64,000 nucleotides of DNA from Nigrospora sphaerica (lineage: Eukaryota; Ascomycota; Sordariomycetes; Amphisphaeriales; Apiosporaceae), in NCBI GenBank assembly GCA_018287875.1, contig JAGVVL010000022.1:62001-126000 (forward strand). The letters are read 5' to 3'. A model generated the notes under the pieces. The model was given only the letters and a program-made list of their open reading frames with translations, was not told the DNA's origin and searched no databases. The translations under genes and the position numbers were made by a program. This document shows positions 45,005-56,823 of this stretch, piece after piece (position 1 is the first letter of the stretch; the number at the start of each line of letters is the position of its first letter).

Positions 45005-47629
45005 TCGAAACCGGAGAACTGCCCACCCAGTGGCTCCATGCGAGAATCGTCCCGCTCCAGAAGCCGGGGAAAGACGATTACACGAAAGCGAAAGCCTGGA
45101 GACCGATCTCGCTCCTCGCAACCCTGGGCAAGGTATTGGAGTCGGTTGTTGCTGAGAGGATCTCACACATGGTCGAGACCTACGGCCTCCTGCCCACGAA
45201 CCACTTCGGGGCCCGTAAACGGCGGTCCGCTGAGCAAGCACTGCTACTCCTGCAGGAGCAGGTCTATGCTGCTTAGCGGGGCCGAAAGGTCCTCAGTCTC
45301 GTGAGCTTCGACGTCAAGGAGCATACAATGGGGTGTGCAAGGAACGGCTGCTTCAGAGGATGAAAGCGCGCGGCGTGCCGAATAAACTGCTCCAGTGGAT
45401 CGAGGCGTTCTGTTCTAACCGAACCGCGACGATCATGGTCAACGGACACGTCTCAGAAGTTCGAGCGCTACCGCAGGCCGGCCTCCCGCAAGGATCGCCG
45501 CTGTCCCCCGTCTTATTCCTCTTCTTTAATGCAGATTTGGTCCAGCGACGAATCGACTGCTACGGGGGCGCGATCGCTTTTGTGGACGACTTCACAGCTT
45601 GGGTTGTCGGCCCGACGGCTCAGGACAACCGTGTCGGCATAGAGGGCATCATCAAAGACGCCCTTGACTGGGAAAAGAGGAGCGGCGCAACGTTCGAAGC
45701 CGAGAAGACGGCCGTTATCCACTTCGCCTGTAAAGCGTACAAGGCCAGTGAGGAGCCCTTCACGATCAAAGGACAAACCGTACGGCCCCGAGACCATGTT
45801 AAGATCCTCGGAGTCATCATGGACACCAAGCTCAAATACAGAGAACACATCGCGCGCGCTGGGGCTAAGGGACTCGAGGCGGTGCTAGAACTGAAGCGTT
45901 TGAAAGGGCTGTCGCCGGCAACGGCACGGCAGCTCTTCACAGCGACAGTAGCACCCGTTGTGGACTATGCCTCGAGCGTGTGGATGCACGAATGCCAATA
46001 TAAAGCAGCAAGACCGATCCACCGGATCCAGAAGATCGGGGCCCAGGCAATCATAGGGACGTTCATGACGGTGGCCACCAGTGTGGCGGAGGCCGAAGCC
46101 CACATCGCTACCCTCCAAGGGCGGTTCTGGCGGAAAGCGATCAAGACCTGGACGGACATTCACACACTACCCGACACGAACCCCCTGCGCAGTTGCATCG
46201 GCCGCATGCGCAAGTTTAGGCGGTACCACCGGTCGCCCCTCTACCAAGTGGCTGATGCGCTGAAAGAGATGCCTATGGAATGCCTTGAGACGGTCGACCG
46301 GTTTACGCTGGCCCCCTGGGAGAGCCGAGTACGGACAGTGACCGACGAACCGGCAAAAGAGTCCGCCACCGTCTGCGCGGTATGCATTGCCGTAAGCAGC
46401 TCGGCACGGAACGGCCTCGTTGGCTATGGCGTGGCCACCGAAACAAAGACGTCGGTTCATAGCGAGTCCACGACGAACACCTGGTCTGCGACTCTCGGCC
46501 CAAGATCGGAACAGAACCCGTTTACGGGCGAGCTAGCAGGCATAGCCAGTGCCTTGGATTCGCTGCCGAGGATGCGGTACCGCAACATCATACTGCTAAC
46601 ACGGAACAAAGCAGCTGTGCTTACACTAAATAAACCCCGCCAGCAGTCGGGCCAAAGACACGTCCGACAGGCCTACGAGGCGATGCGGAGGCTACGAAGA
46701 GAGGGAAGCAGCATCACCATTACTTGGTTCCCAACAGACGAATGCGACGAACGCATAGACCTGGCAAAGAAGGAAGCGAAAATATCGACACGTCTAGGCG
46801 CTAGTCCGCCGACACCGATATCCGGAGCACGATCGACAATCCTGAACAATGCGTGGCGCGAGAAGATGCCGTCGAACAGGCTACCAGAAGACGTCGGAAA
46901 ATACTCGAAAAGATCGATACAGCATTACCAGGCAAACACACGAGAGCACTATACGACCCCTCTCCTCGAAAGAAGCAAGCGTACTCGCCCAGCTGCGGAC
47001 GGGGATGGCCAGGTTGAACGCATACCTCCACCGAATCGAGGTAGCGCCGTCCGACCTGTGCGCCTGCGGACAAGCAAGAGAAACGGTAGACCACTTCCTC
47101 TTCCGATGCCACCAATGGATAGAACATCGACGAGACATGCTACAATACACCGAGACCCATCGAAGCAACCTCTCTTTTTACCTAGGAGGAGGTCCGCATC
47201 CGATGACCGATTCTGGACCCCGGACATGGACGCCGTTCGGGCCACCATACGATTCGCTATGGCTACAGGCCGACTTGACGCGCAACAGCCCGTGAGGGAA
47301 GCGCACTGAGAATACAGCAACCTAAAACTTAACTAACAGCCACTATTACCCCGTGCCTCCAAACGCAGGCGCCGCTTCAGCTGCCGAAGATAGGATGCTG
47401 GACACTTAAAGAATGGCCTTTAAGCTAGCTTGCGCAGACATACAGGACTGAAACACGGGGACTTGTTCAGCAGAGGAACGGCAGAAAGGGAAGACAGGCC
47501 AAAAGAGGATCATGTAAGGGCTTTGGGTGACAAGAGAAGTGTCAGCAGTGTAAGCACAGCAGCGATAGTTGCCCTTTCGGCTCCGCCGCCCGGGCGTCAA
47601 TAAATTGTGTGTGTGTGTGTGTGTGTGTA
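45005..47629 (+). mobile_element. Tad-like LINE copy D (right arm), 5'-truncated and chimeric
   Basis: It carries the RT C-terminal two thirds, the RNase H-like domain, knuckle, 3' UTR and (TG)n. From 45333 the frame is open for 658 codons through FVDDF and the RNase H-like region, better preserved than in A, C or E. A missing base near 46910 then shifts frame before the CCHC segment. An in-frame stop (GCTTAG) near 45275 and a one-base loss in the [11 protein letters not shown] motif near 45320 separate it from the upstream RT segment. The tail ends ...TGTGTACAATGTATG and a (TGTA)n tract follows. Confidence 0.85.
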
Positions 47630-48157
47630 CAATGTATGTATGTATGTAGGTATGTACGTACTAATAGGGCCAGGTAATTAAGGCCGAGTATCCGAGCAGC
47701 GAAATGGCACTAGGCGAAAGAAACGGACGAGGAGAACGAAGCGCTGTCTCGTGAGTCCTTGCGAAAGTGCAGTCCGCAGAAGGGCAGTCCAGCAGGTGGG
47801 TGGTGTGAACGAATCGAAGCGTCCAAAACCAGTGCAGGGTCGTTTGGGGCGCCATAGCGGCTGTATCACCCCGCCTATAGGACTGGGCTCTACTGTTGAC
47901 GCCAGAATGAACAGCGGCCAAGATGGGCCTGAGCCACATCCGACTCAGCGCACGATGCATCGCCTCCAGCCCTCATGCGCAACCTTTCCCACGCCACCAA
48001 CGCCGCAACGTCCAGGCAAGACCACCGCTCCTAAGCTTTTGTTTGGACGGCCACCGGAGGTCCGTACCAAGCTGACTTAGCAGAACTGTCACCGACCAGC
48101 TTGTCCACAGCTGTTTCAGGATGTCACAGGGATCACCCCGTGACATCTTGATCGAAT
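47630..48157. other. TGTA microsatellite and intergenic sequence
   Basis: (TGTA)-type repeats run to about 47660, directly after the LINE tail. The rest shows no gene I can support. At 48116-48139 the sequence TGTCACAGGGATC...CCCGTGACA is a short imperfect inverted repeat with TG...CA ends. It resembles the termini of the 446-bp element and of many fungal LTRs, but no full element is attached. Confidence 0.4.
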
Positions 48158-48352
48158 TCCATGGTATCAACATTCGAGTCGTTTCGAGAGCTCATTGGCT
48201 AAGCCATCCTTGTCGATGTTGTCCAAAGCCATTGAGCCCTTCGCAATGAATCTAGGAGCAGCCTCGCTGTTATAGAAAAGTTCTAGCGACAGGAAGGCAA
48301 TGGGATGTACTACAATGCTCCAAGTTTGGAGCATAGGACTGACTAGAGTCAC
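48158..48352 (-). pseudogene. truncated copy of the chromodomain-gene N-terminus
   Basis: It aligns with 33748-33950 (minus strand: HPIAFLSLELFYNSEAAPRF against HLIAFLSLELLQNRESAPRS) at both DNA and protein level. It stops at CCATGGTATC, before the first chromodomain-like module. It sits about 20 bp from the TGTCAC inverted repeat at 48116-48139. Confidence 0.65.
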
Positions 48353-48436
48353 ACATATAGGTTAGTGGGCCACCTGTCTTCCTTGATTTTTGATCACCTT
48401 CTTGTTGGCCCGCGACTTCTATCCGTAGATACGTCT

Positions 48437-51400
48437 CTATGAGAGAAGCCCTTGGGACCGTAGTATATCACTCAGTTCTTTCAACTTCACCGGTTTTGTA
48501 AGGAACAGATCGATGCCGCTCTCAAATGCTTCCCTCTGTACATCGGCCGACGCCAGCCCGGTCAGCGCAAACACCGGACAGGACTTGGTAACTCCGGCGT
48601 CGCGTTCGTGGGCGCGAATCTTCCGCGTAGCCTGGAGGCCGTCCAGCCGCGGCATGCTGATATCCATCAGGACGCAAGTGAACGGGCGGGCCTGGGCCTT
48701 GAAGACTTCTACCGCCTCCACGCCGTCGGTGGCCGTGAGAAAGGTCCGCTGTAGTTTATTCATGTAGGCGCAAAGGATCCGGAGGTTGATCGGGTTGTCA
48801 TCAACCAGCAGAAATTCCACGGCCGCGGGGGCTTCGGGTTTCGGCGTGCGGGGCAGCGTGAGCGGAAACGGGCGCAGCGTGCGGAACTTGTAATCGGGTG
48901 CTTTTCTGGAAGGGCAGGACTCGGGTTCTGGCAAGATTTCGGGTTCCAAGGGCGGAGTGCGGACGACAGGAAAATACGAGGTCGGTTGCTTTGCAATGGA
49001 ATACAAGACAGAAGGACTGAAATGCCCAGTGTTTCGATTTGATGAAGGGGTCACTAGGGGATCTGTTTGCGTGAACGAGGGTGTGGATGAGCGTGGCGGC
49101 GTGGAAGGGACCGCCGCGCTTTGCGCTTCGAGCCAGCGATTGAAAGTATATACCAATATCTTGGCGAGCTTTCGAGGACCGGTACTATGGAGACTGGTCA
49201 GCAGTTGGAAAGCATATTAGAGATCAGGGCGAAGAACTCACGGTTGTGAGATGAATTCAAAGATGCCGTCAGTTTGTGGCATGCAGTCCATCGTCTGCGA
49301 GTGCGCTGCGGTGGCATTGGGACAAACAACGACGACAGGAGGCCAAATTGTCGACCCGTGCAGCCTTGGCTTCTCGGCGAAGGCGGCTTGCGTCCACAGG
49401 ATGATATCCGGAACAGCGCTATCGCCAGACGCAGGGATAATCTCCATCCCGAACCAATCCCTGCACACTCTCGCGGTTGCTGATAGCTCGACGTCGGCTT
49501 GGGTCTCGCTGCTGTCACGACTGAGACCAGATCTCTGGTGTTGGAACCCAACCAAATGCACTCGAAGTCCTTTGAGCATTTGCTTTTGTCTGTTAAACTC
49601 CTCTTGCTCTTTGCTCCCCGTCGCGTGTTCGACAGGTTGCATAGGAAGAGTGACGGTAGTGACGGTTCCTACATTGAGCTGACTCCTGATAGAAATGTTA
49701 CCCCGTAGAGTTGAGACTAACTTCTTCACCAGGGTGAGCCCTAGTCCCGGCCCAGCACTCAGCTGGTTCTCTTGCGAAAAGGGCTTGTAGACATCGTGGG
49801 CGAGGAAGTCTTTCGACATGCCTTTCCCCGTATCCGTCACAACGATTTTGATCATACGCTGCTTGACACCGCGTACCTTGCTAGGAAACGCTTCTCGGGA
49901 TAAGGAAACCTTGACCCATCCAGATTCTGTGAACTTGAGAGAATTGCCGATAAGGTTCATCACAACCCTTCGAACAGCACCGGCGGAAGAATGACAGTTG
50001 TAGGTGTCGCTCGGCTCTATGTCAAGGTATACGGACAAGCCAGGACATCCTGAGGTCGTCTTGTCGTGTACGTCGGTTCTGTCGGCTCCGTTGACCGGCG
50101 TGATGAGCTCGAATGTCGAGCTTGCACCGACATCAGGGTTGGTGATGGTGATCGGAACGCTGTGTTTTGACAGGCCAGGCGACGAGCGCTGGAACCCGGC
50201 GAAAACGCTCTCGACGACTTCTTCCACGAGTTGGTCCAACTTGATGTCCAAAAGCTGAACTTGCATTCCGCTTTCTACGGAGCCGCCCCTGCCGCGCATG
50301 CCGCGTGCATAGCTCTTTCCCTTTGGTGCGGACGTCATGAAATTGTTGATTTTGGAGTATTCCAGAAGATGATCCACTGTGTCGAGAAGCGTCCGGCTGC
50401 ACATCTCAACTGTGTGCAGCATGTTTGCTTGAAATGTATCTAAGCGTGTATCGGCCAAAAGTTCGGCGCTGAGAACCAATCCGTGGAGAGGGGACCGCAA
50501 CTCGTGTGACAAGGAACTTAGAACATCAGACTGAGCTTTCCAAGAGGCAACCGTTATGAAACGGTGAACCTCGGCCATTGCCAGCATACCGAAAGCTCGG
50601 AGATAGCTGAGGTCACCTGTCCTGGTGAAGACACGACTGTGGCTGTAGGTACATGCCAGACTGCCGGCAAACCACCGCTGTTTTTTGTCATCCCAAACGG
50701 GCGCGAACACTATGCTGCGGGCACTAGGGAAGGTCGTAGCCAGCAACTCACCGACCCGGTTCCTCAAGCGTTTGTAGGAGTCCCGCTTGTGCAATTTTTG
50801 GGGGCGTTCGGGTGACTCAGGCTGGAGCCCATCTTCGGATGAGTCGCTCAATTGAAGCGCACCATGCTCATCAAAATTGAAAATTTTGCCACGGGGGTAT
50901 TTCCTCAGCAGAGAAGAGAGCAGTCCTCTGGGCATCTTCAGTGGTAACGACGTCGTTTTGGCGGCATCAATATCAGAAGATGCATGCTCCGAAATCCCCA
51001 GGGCTTGACAGAATTCATCGGGCGAGGACGGCGTGGATGATAATTCGTCGCCGCTCGAAGCTGTGACAGGATCCGAGGATTGGTCGGGATTCCCGGGCGC
51101 AGCCACAAGAGAGCCAAAAGCGCCCGAACTTGCGTCGACGTAGACCACACAGTCGGCGTCGAGGCTCGTGCGAACAACACTAGCAGTTTGCATACAGATG
51201 TCGCCAATGGAGGCAGCGTCATGGTCGCCAGACCAAGACGATGAAGACGATTCGGGCACTGCAGTTGAGCTGCGTAGCTGTAGGCCAGGCCGGGCGGTGG
51301 AGGCAGCAGCGCTGTTGTCATCACTCCCGTTGTCCGTTGACGTTGTTTCGCCACAAGCACCACCCCCGAGGGCGCGGAGAGTTGGGGAGGAGGCACTGGA

Positions 51401-52328
51401 ACGAAGACCAGGTGGATGTGGCGATTTGTTGCCGTGTGAGGGCAAAGAATGCAACAACGGCTTCTCTGCTGCGGCATCATTTTCGTTGCAGTCGAGATCG
51501 CCCAGGCCGCCTCGGGCGTCGAGGTGGGGCGGAGAGTGACCACGCCTAGAACAGTCATGAAGGGTATCCTGCTTATCGAGAAAGGACGTGATGCCGTCCA
51601 TCATGGAGTCGGATCGCTTCAACGAAGCAGCCGCGCGGCGGGACTCGAGATGCCTCATGATGGTACGGGCAATGTCACGCATTGCAGTCTCCAGCCCTGC
51701 ATCCTTAATCTCCTGCTCGGGAATGGGTTCGTTATGAAGCACGCAGTAAACGCCGATGTTGACGCCGCGAGATGACCGAATCGGGACGGCAGCGTAGAAA
51801 CGAGCGAGTGAGCCTGGAAGACAGTATGGTTTCGTGCGGAAGCGCGTATCGGCCTGTAGGTCACGGACGATGGTGACTGGCAGATCGGAAGACGTGGGGG
51901 AGTCGTCGCAAGTCAGGGGCCATTCGCAGACCCCGTGGGCTCGGGGGATGGCTGTCTGGCATAGCAATAGCTCTTCGCCGTCTCTCTCCGCCTCGGCGAG
52001 ATCGGGGACAAGCGACAGCGTCGGGGTGGCCTCGGCCACAACGTACTGCCATTTTCGGTCGAAGATGGAGACGAGAGCGCGCGAGGTCCGTGTACGCCAG
52101 GTTCCCAACTGCGCAAGTGATGTGAGGATAGAGTCGGGCGATGTGCGTAACTGCGAGCTCGGCAATGGACGGGCCTGGTTGTTGTATGTAATGTTGTCGA
52201 GCAGTGTCGGATCGTACCTGCATTGCGCCTGAGGTCAGCCCTACTTGTGCCCGGTTTGCCTCCATCCACCACGATACTTACTTGAGCAGCTCACGCTCGC
52301 GGGCGTACTCGGACACACGGCTGCCCAT
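48437..52328 (-). CDS. hybrid sensor histidine kinase (GAF-like - HisKA - HATPase - receiver)
   Basis: Three exons (52328-52282, 52217-49242, 49193-48437) joined by phase-consistent introns of 64 bp (GTAAGT...ATGCAG) and 48 bp (GTGAGT...GACCAG) encode 1259 residues. I chose ATG 52328 because exon 1 supplies YARERELLK, leading into YDPTLLDNITYNNQA, the usual opening of this fungal kinase class. Residues about 60-210 look like a GAF sensor; about 220-500 are low-complexity and acidic. HisKA has SHELRSPLHG (phospho-acceptor H587). HATPase has NLIGNSLKFTESG, VTDTGKGM and GPGLGLTLVKK. The receiver has VDDN, VLMDISMP (D1185) and TKPV. All catalytic residues are present, so it should feed a His-Asp phosphorelay through an Hpt protein to response regulators in the cytosol. 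No membrane segment is visible. The stimulus is unknown. Confidence 0.9.
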
Positions 52329-53500
52329 CGCAGGCTCTCTAGAGGGGCTTACCTGGGGCTCCCTCGGGCTGGCTCGAGTCAAGAGATGCCCGTCGACGAG
52401 AGAAAAGCGGGACGACGTATGAGAAGATGGCGCGGCCTACGGCTTCGTTGAGGCCGTCTCCGTGCCTTCAACGATGGGTGGGCTAGTGTAGAGTAAGACG
52501 GAAAAGGGCCATACTATGGCAATCTCTAGTAAAGTGACGGTATGGGAAGTAATCACCAGCGACCTGACGCTTCGCCACTGCCAAGCCATTCTGCAGATTG
52601 CTGGAATGCTGGGGTTGCAAGCGGGTGGTCGGTATGGGATCGAGATGCTGGCTGGCGTGGGATTCCGGTGCGCCATATATGGGATGGTGACAGTCGGATG
52701 CCCGCTATCGAGGGCCGGTGAGGGGCCTAGGCCTGGCTTGCAGGAGGGGGTATTGGGCGAGAGGCAGGTAGGCACAGAGCTACCTCGGATTTGTGCGAGT
52801 CTGTTTCGGGTACGTACCTCTAGATCCGTCCAGCAATTGGCGATTAGGGTCTAGCCCAAAGCCACTGGCTACCCCAGTCGACAAGCGCCCCGTGTGTCTC
52901 CACTTATCCCGTTATGAATGGATGGAGCAACGACGCCACACACCCGGCATGTTGGCTTTCCTCTCGCCTGGCAACTGGGCCACTGGCCACATGCGAGAAC
53001 ACATCCCTTCGCAACGAAATTACCGTTACACGTATCGGTGCTAAGCTTGGGAGGAGTCGTGGCACATGATAAGGGTGGGCCGTGGTCATCGGGTCAAAGC
53101 GAGGGGCGTTGGAGCAGAAACCAAGGCCTTGAATAAAAACAAACACGGGAACAGAAAACCTGCGCGCTTAGACGTTCCAGTTTACTTGGTGAGAATGAAG
53201 TAGAGTTGTCAGCAGGCCGGGCGGCACCATTCTAATAAGCATACACTTTCACATTCTTATTCAAGCTAGTCGAGTTGGAACCCCATGCGCCATACCCATA
53301 CCCCATACCAAAGAGTGCTCTGCAAGGTGGGGGCTCATGGTGGGAGGGGACTATCTTCCAGATCCGTCAGAAGGCCCTGTTTGATGGGGTTAATCTATGT
53401 GCCCGCAGGCATTAGATAGAGAGCGACGCATCCCACTGCGGCCGGGCCCACTTCTACATGCGAGACGTAGTGGTGGGACCCACCGGGGGCTATTCAGTTC
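52329..53500. other. intergenic
   Basis: This is upstream of the histidine kinase on the minus strand and probably holds its promoter. Open frames such as 52516-52854 have no recognisable features. No repeat is found until the LINE fragment at 53501. Confidence 0.35.
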
Positions 53501-53663
53501 TTCTTCTTCTTCGTATTATCGCCGTGTTGGGACAACGTCCCGCCTCCCAGGGGGCATCTGGCGTGCGGGAGTCTATCTACATATCTAGATATCCCGCATA
53601 TCGAGCCCGATGGCAATCTTTTAGTCAAACAGTCTCCATCACTCCTTCGTGCGAGTTTGTTGA
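53501..53663 (-). mobile_element. short 5'-truncated LINE fragment, third family
   Basis: A 163-bp insertion flanked by a 12-bp direct repeat GCTATTCAGTTC (53489-53500 and 53664-53675). Read on the minus strand it ends ...GGCGATAATAC followed by (GAA)n. It matches the 3' part of the insertion at 63252-63605, including the GGCGGGAC...GTCCC stem. Truncation at the 5' end, the duplication and a simple-repeat tail are the marks of target-primed reverse transcription. Confidence 0.8.
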
Positions 53664-53971
53664 GCTATTCAGTTCCTAAGTAACTGAGATGCATTCCAAG
53701 GCCAGTCGACGAGTCCCTGGCTTTCGCCAGCCCGTGCCTGTCAAAGTAGCGTAAGGAGGAGCCTCCGTTATCATTTGCACGTGGCCGCGGCAATTCTCAG
53801 TTTCTTGGCGTAGAGTAAGCCACATGGGTTACAAAGGCTTCGCGGTCCCTGGGGACCACTCCGCCATACGGGCGTTTTTGTGGAATGGCATTGGATGCAG
53901 TGCTTCGGGCCATGGGTTGACTAGAAAGAAGCAATCGTTAGACGTGGTGCGTTGGGCGGCAACCGAAAGAT

Positions 53972-54449
53972 CTAGTAACATACACGTTTACGTTTGGAGG
54001 GTGGCTCTGAAAGCGCAGTTCGTAGTGAAGGGAGTTTTTCCTGTCGCAGAGAGGCCGCTGAAGCTCGGATGGATCGTAATTGGTGGGAAACCTCCTGTGA
54101 AATATTGTATATGCCACTCAGCTCGGCGAGATTGAGAGAGGCACCCGCGGCATCGAGACGGTGTAATTCTTCGGCAATTTCTGAAAGAACGCCGGCGGTT
54201 TGGCAGACCTTGATGGTGACGCAGTGTGTAAGCTCGGATTCCTCGCCTGCTTGCTCGCCAAAACGTCTCCAGGTGGTCGCGACGTGTGCTTACTTGGTGA
54301 AGGCGAGTAGCCAGTGGCGACGCAGGCCCAGCGTCGGCGGCAGCACAGCAGGTGGGGGTAGCTTGGAAGTATTTATCAAACGTCGATTCGACCAGGGACA
54401 CGGGCGTCGAATGGCTGGCGGCTATGTCCTGAGGGAGGATGGCGGACAT
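53972..54449 (-). CDS. small two-exon protein, unknown function
   Basis: Exon 1 (54449-54294) starts MSAILPQDIAASHS. A 52-bp intron (54293-54242, donor GTAAGC, acceptor GCGAG) joins it in phase 0 to exon 2 (54241-53972), giving 141 residues. Exon 2 reads as amphipathic helices (THCVTIKVCQTAGVLSEIAE, LNLAELSGIYNISQEVSHQL) and ends in a basic PPSKRKRV that could be a nuclear localisation signal. The acceptor is unusual (GAG rather than CAG/TAG), so the precise splice is less sure than the two coding blocks. I do not recognise the family. An alternative is that the start lies further upstream. Confidence 0.5.
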
Positions 54450-56244
54450 GGGAATCAAGAATTGGGATTGGGGATCGGAATCGTGGATGATGGAGATAGG
54501 CAATGGGAGCGATAGCAGTCGCTAAAGCTGTGGAAGTCGAGATTTAATTGTAGTGTGAAGGAGGGTTGCGGGGAAGCTCGAATTGGTGCGGCCGGTACGG
54601 GCAAACGAGCAGGTAAGCAGGCTCGGCATGGTCCGAGGGGTCCTTGCCGGACCCTGGATTCAGGCCTAGGCGTTGGGAAAAACCGGAAATTGGCGCTGTG
54701 CTAGGCACAGCTACGTAGTTGGACCCTAGATTGACGAATAGTGACATAGATCCTAACAGCGTAGGTTAAGCTTAGAACGGTTGCTAGTCCCACCCTGACG
54801 TCAGATCCTTTTTGACAACTTTACCTCCAGGCACTGCCAACGCCGCATACGTGTCCCTGCAGATGTAGCCAGCTGGACAGTCAGGCCTCGCCAGTGCTTG
54901 ATCCCATCTGCCGTCGCAGTAAGCCCATCGTTCACCCATGATGTGTCCTAGGCCCCTGGCCCATCCCGGGGCGCCAACACATGGGTGCCATGGGTCCCCC
55001 ATAGCGACGGCGTAGCCACGTCTCTCTTGGACGCACCGCGGTCTCAGTCCATTGCCTGTTTCACGGCATTCTGTCTATAGCGCAACCAGTTGGTTTATTA
55101 TCCGGTCACCTATCCGCCCAGCTGTCGAGCTGCATGTACTATGGAATTTATCTGTCCTCCTTACGCGACCGAACCTGTGCCATATGACGGAGACTCTGTC
55201 GGGTTTCTTCTCTTCAGTGCCGCAGGCTGCGCTTGTATGTTTTCGTTTTGGCCCCAGCAGCGTATGCGCAGCTCGCCAGTCTAGAATCTCAAAGCTGCCT
55301 CCGAAGGTATTGACTTGAAGCCCTACGTTGTGTTGTATTGAGGATCAATATACATGCTCAATACGCCCTAGTGTCTGGCTCAACCACCCCCCAATGCCCA
55401 GGAAAGCTTGAGGTTTGGTCGCGCTCAGTGGCAGGGACAAATCGGCCTGGTGCCTAGGTAGGTGGGTCGGGGGGCTCGCCGATCGACGATTCTATTGCGG
55501 GCAAAGCTATGGCCAGCGCGGGTGAAGCCGGCTGCTGGTATGTACTTATGTAGGTATGCACCGGAGAAGAAGCAAGCACCAAGTGGCCGGGCAAACAAGC
55601 CGAAATGGACGAGGCGGCCTGTGGCTTTTCAGTGTTGGGCGTCCAACAGAATTGCTTTGCTGTCAGAAGTCAGCAGATGCCATCGTACACTTTCCTAGAA
55701 ACCTATGTAATGGACGAGCACTGACATCCGCAGGATAAGGACTGCCTCTTATACGTGGGCCAGCATACCTGTGCAAGATGCGATTTTAAAACTACGCCAG
55801 GCCGTCGGTGGAAATACATCCCATCTCGCGTATGTACATGTCTTATCGGTCACCGTGACGGTCGGGGGGGAGGTTGATAGGTGGGGGTAGGGTAGTACAG
55901 GTAGCAGCTCACGGCACCGCTAAACCCTGGGAGCTTGGTCGCACCCCACCTCGCTGCCATTCCGTTCCCATAAGTCAGTCCGCTCCCGTTTTCCAATCTC
56001 TGCAGTGCCGTTTGTGATAGAGTGTAGCACCCATCCATCCACTCAGCCAAGCTACCAACCAACAAGGGAACATGATGCGATTCCTTGACCAAAAACCAGC
56101 TTACTGTCTTGCTCAGCCTAAAGATGTTGCACTCCAATACTATAGACATCCAACACATAGTTTGGTTTGGGAGGTGCCAGGCAGTCGAAAAGAGCAGGTG
56201 CATGCGCGTTGGATGCAACAGCCCAATCAATCAATGTACGTGTG
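54450..56244. other. no gene recognised
   Basis: Open frames in this stretch are short, with no domain character or splice pattern. The opposite-strand frame at 53994-54515 is a shadow of the small gene at 53972-54449. The interval ends at a LINE 3' fragment. Confidence 0.35.
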
Positions 56245-56403
56245 ATGTTTCAGCTGGCGAATCAACTCATTAGCTAGGAAGCGGGCACGCTGAGCCCGAT
56301 CTCGGTATAGCAGGTCAGAGAGCAGACAAGAGCGGTGCGACGCAGCGGAACCTAGGTTTTTCATCCGGCCGGACGCCGGCCCGGAACGGTTTTCCTAGGC
56401 TTA
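56245..56403 (+). mobile_element. 3'-end fragment of the second LINE family
   Basis: It is collinear with 10590-10745: ATGTTTCAGCTGG, the TAG stop, GAAGCGGGCACGCTGAGCCC, and the CATCCGGCCGGACG...CTAGGCTTA stem, with few differences. It carries only the last codons and part of the 3' UTR, and lacks the (AAT)n end. The 56404-56672 interval beyond it holds no gene. Confidence 0.8.
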
Positions 56404-56823
56404 TTAGTGGCGAAATCTACTCTCACCTCATCATGCCTCGCTCAACCGCTCTGCGGCCGTCGCAATCTTTTCGATAGCAGTTTTGATTCGTGGCAGCATT
56501 CATCATTATAAAGGCGTGATCGGCCGGCAACGAAAAACTGGAATGAGACCAGTGTTTGGAACGGATAGTGGGGTCAGATGGTCGCACCCCTTGGCGTTAC
56601 AGTACAAAGCTACCACGCTTGCCCTTGATTAGTTAGTGATCTCGGTACGTCTCTACTGGAATTGAAATCCTATGTACCACGCTACGATAGACATTGTTTA
56701 CATCGTCGGACCGGGAATTGGCAGAAGGGAGAAATACCGGCAATCGACTGTTGCAATATTGGTTTTTCGTTAAGCCGGAAAGGTGGTGAATTGAGCGAGC
56801 TGAGGTGGCGCGAAGACGCGACC

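Larger units (their letters stand above)
40119..47629. repeat. 7.5-kb inverted repeat with LINE-containing arms
   Basis: Left arm 40119-44010 and right arm 44175-47629 are reverse complements, separated by a 164-bp unique spacer. Excluding a 446-bp insertion plus its duplication in the left arm, the arms are about 3.44 and 3.46 kb. Each arm, from the centre outward, is about 0.83 kb of non-LINE sequence, then about 2.6 kb of LINE 3' sequence, then (TG)n. Arms differ by single-base indels (e.g. near 41948/46236, 43519/44666, 46910) and by more C-to-T/G-to-A changes in the outer left arm. They are therefore true separate sequences rather than one read twice. Confidence 0.9.

Noticed and set aside
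40119..47629. The palindrome as a pure assembly artefact
   Set aside because: The arms differ by several indels and by a 446-bp insertion, and their outer flanks are unrelated. Long reads are still needed to exclude it fully.
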